The position numbers and the translations under genes were made by a program. From assembly GCA_026014905.1 (NCBI GenBank), contig JAOZHK010000175.1, positions 1 to 7,297 on the forward strand: a stretch of 7,297 bases of DNA, given 5' to 3'. The stretch is from Candidatus Bathyarchaeota archaeon (GTDB lineage: Archaea > Thermoproteota > Bathyarchaeia > RBG-16-48-13 > GCA-020355125). Below the pieces are notes generated by a model. The model saw only the letters and a list, made by a program, of their open reading frames with translations. It was not told where the DNA came from and did not search any database. Of the stretch, positions 4,565-7,297 are shown piece after piece (the stretch's first letter is position 1; each line of letters opens with the position of its first letter).

Positions 4565-4640
4565 CTTAAACATTTAAACCAATAATCTTATAAGCATATA
4601 CGCCTATACTATAATATGTGAATAAGCAAATATAAGGTGA
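4565..4640 (+). promoter_or_regulatory. Promoter of module B (leader ORF and RHH gene)
   Basis: This is the counterpart of the module A promoter. It has a TATA-like CTATACTATAATATG at 4604-4618, then the shared 17-mer GTGAATAAGCAAATATA (4618-4634) and GGTGA at 4636-4640. A second AT-rich block CTTAAACATTTAAACC lies at 4565-4580, where module A has CTTAAATACTTATACC. Divergence is greater than in the RHH coding block, but the promoter core and Shine-Dalgarno spacing are kept. Confidence 0.6.
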
Positions 4641-4647
4641 ATGAATA

Positions 4648-4737
4648 ATGACAGTACAAACAACAGCAACCCTGAGTGACAGACAGAATAAGTGGCGAGA
4701 ACGGGCAAGACAATTTGTTTATTCAAAAAATATCTAA
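4648..4737 (+). CDS. Leader peptide/uORF of module B (29 residues)
   Basis: ATG 4648 follows GGTGA (4636-4640) with the same seven-base spacer as in module A. The peptide begins 'MTVQTTATLSDRQNKW' and ends 'RQFVYSKNI'. Only the ends resemble the module A peptide ('MT' at the start, F-x-Y-x-x-N-I at the end). It is basic and polar with no domain. It sits 52 bases before the RHH ATG. The conserved initiation signal and variable body suggest a translated leader. Confidence 0.45.
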   Translation: MTVQTTATLSDRQNKWRERARQFVYSKNI

Positions 4738-4755
4738 CACATGCAAATCATGCAT

Positions 4756-4930
4756 TAAATAAATGTGTAAAAAAGATGATGTGTTTACCATGGGACGAAT
4801 CAGTGTAACACTCTCCGATGACCTGGAAAAAAAGCTGCGCTTCAAAACCATCGAACGATTCGGCGGCAAAAAGGGCGACCTGACTAAAGCTGTCGAAGAA
4901 GCCGTCCAAACATGGGTCGCCAACAAAGAA
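4756..4930 (+). repeat. Long direct repeat, copy 2 (RHH gene with its 5' flank)
   Basis: This is the partner of 2996-3170, 174 of 175 bases identical. After the shared block the reading frame ends at once (TAA 4931-4933), whereas copy 1 has one extra Gly codon, so the stop codons themselves come from non-shared sequence. Confidence 0.95.
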
Positions 4931-4933
4931 TAA
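4790..4933 (+). CDS. Ribbon-helix-helix DNA-binding protein, module B copy
   Basis: This 47-residue protein is identical to the module A RHH protein apart from lacking its final Gly. It has the same strand-helix-helix layout, and the start could be 4790 or the in-frame ATG 4763. Because the two proteins are the same, heterodimers cannot be told from homodimers, and both promoters should be seen by one pool of repressor (inference). The following 200 bases contain no T-run, unlike copy 1, so readthrough into the module B cargo is more likely. Confidence 0.85.
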   Translation: MGRISVTLSDDLEKKLRFKTIERFGGKKGDLTKAVEEAVQTWVANKE

Positions 4934-5034
4934 CCTTCGAACTTATCATAATGATTCAAATTCCTAACTAGAGTTAACTAGCTCTCCCAAAACTCATCTG
5001 AATTATTCCTCAATACGAGCATACGCGCGCTACG

Positions 5035-5075
5035 ATAGTTTCTTGGAGAGTAACTCATTTCAACACAACATTCGC
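5035..5075 (+). repeat. 41-base element shared by both modules, copy 2
   Basis: This is the partner of 3419-3459 (36/41). Here it lies in non-coding sequence between the RHH gene and the small zinc-ribbon gene, and no start codon opens the frame used in copy 1. It is bordered on the left by ACGCGCGC and on the right by GCTAGC. Confidence 0.7.
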
Positions 5076-5140
5076 TTGCTAGCTATATCGTGCGCGTATA
5101 GAAAGAGAAAACACATCAAAAAATAACGAAGTGGTCAACG

Positions 5141-5254
5141 ATGATGCTAAGATGCAGTAAATGCCACACCGGATTCAATCTAATTAACACACGCGCTATT
5201 CTTTGGCTTTGTCCCGTTTGCGGCGAGTATGGAAAGCCACGAGATGAAAGCTAA
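5141..5254 (+). CDS. 37-residue zinc-ribbon microprotein
   Basis: The ATG pair at 5141 opens a 37-codon ORF: 'MMLRCSKCHTGFNL' gives the first knuckle (CxxC) and 'LWLCPVCGEYGKP' the second (CxxC), with 16 residues between them. This is a complete minimal zinc ribbon of the type often seen in archaeal small proteins that bind nucleic acid. A weak GTGGT lies upstream. The next ORF starts two bases after its stop, and that ORF overlaps the restriction-endonuclease-like gene, making a compact three-gene set. Its specific role is unknown. Confidence 0.6.
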   Translation: MMLRCSKCHTGFNLINTRAILWLCPVCGEYGKPRDES

Positions 5255-5255
5255 C

Positions 5256-5275
5256 AATGCTCTTGTTCGAGCATT
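5256..5275 (+). promoter_or_regulatory. Hairpin that hides a start codon
   Basis: AATGCTC (5256-5262) pairs with GAGCATT (5269-5275) across a six-base loop. The ATG of the 44-residue ORF (5257-5259) is inside the stem, directly after the stop of the zinc-ribbon gene. Ribosomes terminating upstream could open it, giving translational coupling. It could alternatively act as a terminator hairpin. Confidence 0.4.
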
Positions 5276-5391
5276 TGACGATTCATCATCACACACCTGT
5301 CAAGCATGAAGTATGCGTGTTCAGAATCACCAACTCCCATCAACAGATATTGACTATTACACACGATGGAGTAAATAACCACAATGAGTAA
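5257..5391 (+). CDS. 44-residue histidine-rich hypothetical protein
   Basis: ATG 5257 lies two bases after the stop of the zinc-ribbon gene, and the ORF overlaps the next gene by eight bases. It contains a His-rich stretch 'EHLTIHHHTPVKHEVCVF' followed by beta-like 'RITNSHQQILTITHDG'. The alternating hydrophobic pattern suggests a small beta structure, and the histidines with one cysteine could bind a metal. No family is recognised. Its place matches the 39-residue overlapping ORF before the module A cargo gene. Confidence 0.45.
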   Translation: MLLFEHLTIHHHTPVKHEVCVFRITNSHQQILTITHDGVNNHNE

Positions 5392-6148
5392 ACAAATAAG
5401 CATAAGTAAACAACCAAGTGAGTCCTTAATACTGCTGGAATTAACAAAAGACAGCGAACTTCTGAAGAAAGCAGAAACCCTCATCGACTTTCGCGGCTAC
5501 AACATCGAAGAGATCTCCCAAACCCCGACCACCATCGACATCCAAGTGTCCCACCCCGACTCCGAGGACACCATCATGATGCAAATCGTCACCCAGACCG
5601 ACTACAAAAACAATGGCGTGGGTGCCAATACTGTAAAAGATACGGAGCAACTCCTCGAGAAGCCGGACATCGATAAAGTCATCATCTTTGGAACCAGATT
5701 TACTGAATCGGCTAAGAAAGAACTACGTGGCGAGGGTATCGAATTCTTTTCCCCCACTCAGAATATCCTGTCGACACTGAACCAGCAAGAGTTGTACACC
5801 AGCATTCTCACGCACGTGGACGCATTGTGTCTCAACAAGTGTGGAAGCATCCCGCAATCCAGCGCTGACTGTATAGGTTATTCGAAGCAGCTTACGCCGT
5901 GTCCACAGTGCGATGGACGGGGAAAACTCGCCCGCACCACGACCAAGTATGCACCATACTGTCCAACGTGCGGGGGCAATGGAAAACAGGAGAGCAACTA
6001 TCGGTGTCCCATTCGATTAATCAGTGACAACGCAGATTTCCATTATCGCAAAGACTGGCGCAGACTACTCCATAACAACCTGTTATCGCTGATCGATCTA
6101 GCAAGCTCGAACCAACGACTACTGCTTGACACGAATGAAAGTAGCTAG
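5384..6148 (+). CDS. Restriction-endonuclease-like fold fused to DnaJ-type zinc motifs
   Basis: This is a 254-residue two-part protein. Residues about 24-125 follow the Mrr/PD-(D/E)xK order: 'AETLIDFRGYNIEEI', 'TTIDIQVSH' (Asp52), 'EDTIMMQIVTQTD', a helix 'NTVKDTEQLL', 'IDKVIIFGTRFTESAKK' and 'LRGEGIEFFSP'. In active members the Q-x-K strand supplies the catalytic Lys; here it reads Gln67-Ile-Val69, so cleavage activity is questionable. Residues 149-208 hold eight cysteines including C173PQCDGRG and C193PTCGGNG, the CxxCxGxG motifs of DnaJ-type zinc fingers. The last 40 residues are helical. A GGAG lies 13 bases before the ATG. It may bind modified or foreign DNA or an RNA-protein partner. 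The fold call is moderate; the zinc motifs are clear. Confidence 0.6.
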   Translation: MSKQISISKQPSESLILLELTKDSELLKKAETLIDFRGYNIEEISQTPTTIDIQVSHPDSEDTIMMQIVTQTDYKNNGVGANTVKDTEQLLEKPDIDKVIIFGTRFTESAKKELRGEGIEFFSPTQNILSTLNQQELYTSILTHVDALCLNKCGSIPQSSADCIGYSKQLTPCPQCDGRGKLARTTTKYAPYCPTCGGNGKQESNYRCPIRLISDNADFHYRKDWRRLLHNNLLSLIDLASSNQRLLLDTNESS

Positions 6149-6163
6149 CTATAACGGGGTATA

Positions 6164-6297
6164 TGTTTGGGAAGATCCATTATTATGCAGACGAGAAACT
6201 GTGCAACATGTCATCAACCTCTCATCTTCTCACAAGGGACGGTAAAATGGCATTGTACTGCGTGTAAACTGAATACTATAGGGTACTAGCAGGCCAG
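6164..6297 (+). repeat. Zinc-ribbon repeat, copy 2 (3' end of module B)
   Basis: This is the partner of 4167-4300. The 3' 70 bases are 69/70 identical, while upstream of 6228 substitutions are frequent, which gives a mosaic pattern like that left by recombination or gene conversion. Confidence 0.92.
6167..6289 (+). CDS. 40-residue zinc-ribbon protein, module B copy
   Basis: This is the second copy of the module-ending zinc ribbon, with 'NCATCHQPLIF' and 'VKWHCTACKLNTIGY'. The TTG start is placed by alignment with module A, but the strong AAGGAGGTG of copy 1 is missing here and an in-frame TAA lies just upstream. ATG 6185 ('MQTRNCATC') would give 34 residues and still include the whole ribbon, so it may be the real start. 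All seven substitutions relative to copy 1 lie in the first 20 residues and spare the cysteines. The gene starts 18 bases after the stop of the endonuclease-like gene and is probably translated with it. Confidence 0.62.
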   Translation: MGRSIIMQTRNCATCHQPLIFSQGTVKWHCTACKLNTIGY

Positions 6298-6371
6298 ATA
6301 TCGATTTCACCTGAGGAAGCACACACACGTTAAAAAAGCCGAGAAAACAACAGATACTTGGAGGAGGGTAA

Positions 6372-6461
6372 ATGACAATGAAAACCCATACAATTCGAGC
6401 CAAGCGAAAAGCGTGGAAGCGAAAGATCAAACGACGGCAAAGACGAAGAACAAATAGCTAG
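6372..6461 (+). CDS. 29-residue strongly basic peptide
   Basis: ATG 6372 follows a very strong purine-rich Shine-Dalgarno site (GGAGGAGGG, 6360-6368). The peptide 'MTMKTHTIRAKRKAWKRK' continues 'IKRRQRRRTNS'; about half of its residues are Lys or Arg. It looks like a nucleic-acid-binding tail, a compaction peptide, or a ribosomal-protein-like fragment (compare the tiny basic L39e/L41e class), but no specific match is claimed. It ends in AGCTAGA, and a (CG)4 tract follows at 6469-6476. Confidence 0.5.
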   Translation: MTMKTHTIRAKRKAWKRKIKRRQRRRTNS

Positions 6462-6491
6462 AAGACAACGCGCGCGTGTATTTGTTGAGCG

Positions 6492-6794
6492 ATGCCTGAA
6501 ATAACGGAGCACCTCTATCATTTATCACTGGGGATGATGCAGCCCACGATAACTATTAAAGAGATCCCCAAGGACGAAATTACGCGTGGGTATCTCTTCC
6601 TACAGCTTCCAGTGGCCGTGACATTGACCAGAAAAGACGGCTCACAACGCCAATTTCTCGGCAACACTATCTTCGTTCACAGACCACAAAAAAAGAGTTG
6701 GCTTGCCACAGACTCTATCCTTCATCATCGTTTCTTTGGTGGATTCTTTGGTATCACAAGATTAACTTCAGTACCACTGATTCTCAACAAATAG
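6492..6794 (+). CDS. 100-residue hypothetical protein overlapping a convergent gene
   Basis: ATG 6492 opens a 100-codon ORF. Residues 1 to about 77 look natural ('MPEITEHLYHLSLGMM', 'PTITIKEIPKDEI', 'YLFLQLPVAVTLTRKDG', 'TIFVHRP'), with several beta-strand patterns and no recognised family. The last 24 codons read the antisense of the 3' end of the minus-strand gene (6725-6794), so the native C-terminus may have been lost by insertion next to that gene. Shine-Dalgarno complementarity is weak. It appears to be the last plus-strand gene of the accessory stretch; beyond it the DNA turns visibly more AT-rich. Confidence 0.5.
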   Translation: MPEITEHLYHLSLGMMQPTITIKEIPKDEITRGYLFLQLPVAVTLTRKDGSQRQFLGNTIFVHRPQKKSWLATDSILHHRFFGGFFGITRLTSVPLILNK

Positions 6795-6988
6795 TCATCG
6801 CTAAGTTGCAGTTGAAATTCATTTCCAACATCTGCTGCCTTTTTAATTATCTTACCTTCAATAAGACTAAAAATTTCATAAATACTTGAAGGCTGCTCTG
6901 TCAGATTCGTAGTGTATCTCATAACTGTATTCGCCTCATATAATCCAATTCCATGTAGATATTTAACACTAGCTAGCAACCGCCTCAT
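6725..6988 (-). CDS. 87-residue hypothetical protein, possibly the 3' part of a longer wHTH-like gene
   Basis: The minus-strand ORF from ATG 6988 reads 'MRRLLASVKYLHGIGLYE', 'ANTVMRYTTNL', 'YEIFSLIEGKIIKKAAD', 'QLQLSDDYLLRISGTEV', ending 'NPPKKR'. 'GIGLYEANTVMRY' has the look of a helix-turn-helix recognition helix (compare x-S-T-V-x-R-Y), followed by helices and a beta-hairpin; this is a weak, inferred match. The frame stays open upstream of the ATG to about 7100 with protein-like sequence ('EDHFGDSKTAIL') but no start codon, while ATG 7074 in another frame has a good promoter. The gene may therefore be frameshifted or the second cistron of a pair. It converges on and overlaps the 6492 gene by 70 bases. 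Confidence 0.5.
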   Translation of the reverse strand: MRRLLASVKYLHGIGLYEANTVMRYTTNLTEQPSSIYEIFSLIEGKIIKKAADVGNEFQLQLSDDYLLRISGTEVNLVIPKNPPKKR

Positions 6989-7074
6989 TGATAATATGGC
7001 TGTCTTTGAATCGCCAAAATGATCTTCTGTTCGGGTTTGGATAAGAATTTCTGAATCGAATGATGTTTTAACAT
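6985..7074 (-). CDS. 29-residue minus-strand ORF behind a leaderless-type promoter
   Basis: ATG 7074 (minus strand) starts 'MLKHHSIQKFLSKPEQK', then 'IILAIQRQPYYQ', and its TGA overlaps the ATG of the 87-residue ORF (ATGA). 'LSKPEQKIILAI' resembles the first helix of a winged-helix domain. A TATA-like CTCTAAAAAG (minus strand, 7098-7107) lies about 24 bases before the ATG, right for a leaderless archaeal transcript. It could be the true N-terminus of the downstream gene separated by a frameshift, a short leader cistron, or a chance frame. Confidence 0.35.
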   Translation of the reverse strand: MLKHHSIQKFLSKPEQKIILAIQRQPYYQ

Positions 7075-7078
7075 CAGT

Positions 7079-7107
7079 GCACGCTGCGTGCTCGCTAGCT
7101 TTTTAGA
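7079..7107 (-). promoter_or_regulatory. TATA-like box and GCACGC-N-GCGTGC palindrome, minus strand
   Basis: The perfect palindrome GCACGC-T-GCGTGC (7079-7091) sits between a TATA-like box (7098-7107) and ATG 7074. A protein bound there would cover the predicted transcription start, so it is a plausible autoregulatory operator. A GCTAGC lies between the palindrome and the TATA box. Confidence 0.4.
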
Positions 7108-7259
7108 GTTGACAAAAACCATCGATTCTTAAAACAAACCCCTGCTTAAGCTACTACGCGCGCACGTACAATATGGGCGAAGAGTATAGGTAACCTCAAA
7201 AAGAGAAAAAAGACGGAGGGGAAGGCTAGTCGAAATCCATATCGCGCGCGCGTCACTGC

Positions 7260-7297
7260 ATGGTAATTACTAAACAGGAATATTTGAAAGTTAGCTG
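7260..7297 (+). CDS. Possible start of a gene cut by the right edge
   Basis: ATG 7260 opens a frame ('MVITKQEYLKVS') that is still open at the end of the window. A purine-rich GGAGGGG at 7215-7221 is too far upstream to serve as its ribosome site, and a (CG)5 tract at 7243-7252 lies just before it. The 7111-7259 stretch holds no other supported gene. Too short to judge. Confidence 0.2.
   Translation, partial: MVITKQEYLKVS

Noticed and set aside
4723..4959. 78-codon minus-strand ORF over the second RHH gene
   Set aside because: It resembles the minus-strand frame at 2927-3166 only because the underlying DNA is duplicated; it is a shadow of the RHH gene.
5251..5650. Minus-strand ORFs of 77 and 69 codons
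   Set aside because: They are antisense to the 44-residue ORF and to the endonuclease-like gene; composition (V/G-rich, no motif) is typical of shadow frames.
2838..6297. CRISPR array or transposon ends
   Set aside because: The repeats are two long, widely spaced gene-sized blocks, not short regularly spaced repeats, and no transposase or terminal inverted repeats flanking the modules were seen.
6230..6521. Minus-strand ORFs of 66 and 63 codons
   Set aside because: They are antisense to the zinc-ribbon repeat, the basic peptide (which has a very strong Shine-Dalgarno site) and the start of the 6492 gene.
6698..6889. 63-codon plus-strand ORF
   Set aside because: It overlaps the 6492 gene and runs antisense to the minus-strand 87-residue gene; it has no start signal and low-complexity composition.
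1..7297. tRNA or rRNA genes and attachment sites
   Set aside because: No cloverleaf-like GGTTCGA(A/T)TCC T-arm pattern, rRNA stretch or tRNA-end repeat was noticed on either strand.

Overview
The window looks archaeal. Signals include TATA-like boxes about 25 to 30 bases ahead of starts, GGTGA/AGGAGGTG-type Shine-Dalgarno sites, a T8 run after a stop codon, and a small ribbon-helix-helix (RHH) protein with the 'GGKKGDLTKAVEEA' signature common in archaeal regulators. A mesophilic or moderately thermophilic member of Nitrososphaeria/Thermoproteota would fit, but the lineage cannot be fixed from this sequence.

Layout. (1) 1-1976 is a conventional operon: the 3' end of an RHH regulator, an ABC-2 type exporter ATPase and its six-helix permease. 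(2) 1977-2837 is a transition zone. It holds a frame-damaged ferredoxin-like remnant, a paired ACATGT site, a short zinc-ribbon gene and an unrecognised 57-residue ORF. (3) 2838-6297 holds two copies of one module. Each begins with a conserved promoter, a very small leader ORF behind a GGTGA Shine-Dalgarno site, and an RHH gene that is 174/175 identical between copies. Each ends with a 40-residue zinc-ribbon gene. Between these constant ends lie different cargoes: module A carries a NERD-like protein, module B a restriction-endonuclease-fold protein fused to DnaJ-type CxxCxGxG zinc motifs. In both, one or two tiny ORFs precede the large gene, and the key residues expected of an active nuclease appear altered. 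(4) 6298-7297 has a 29-residue very basic peptide, an unrecognised ORF that overlaps a convergent minus-strand gene tail to tail, and the possible start of another gene at the right edge.

How it may work together (inference). The near-identical RHH proteins could bind both conserved promoters and co-regulate both modules. The constant ends would let cargo be exchanged or duplicated by recombination. The region is rich in tiny metal-binding proteins and in non-coding CTAGC and (CG)n tracts, unlike the ABC operon to its left. I regard 2838-6297 as an accessory, cassette-like island that may be a defence or mobile-element system. No integrase, transposase or att site is visible.
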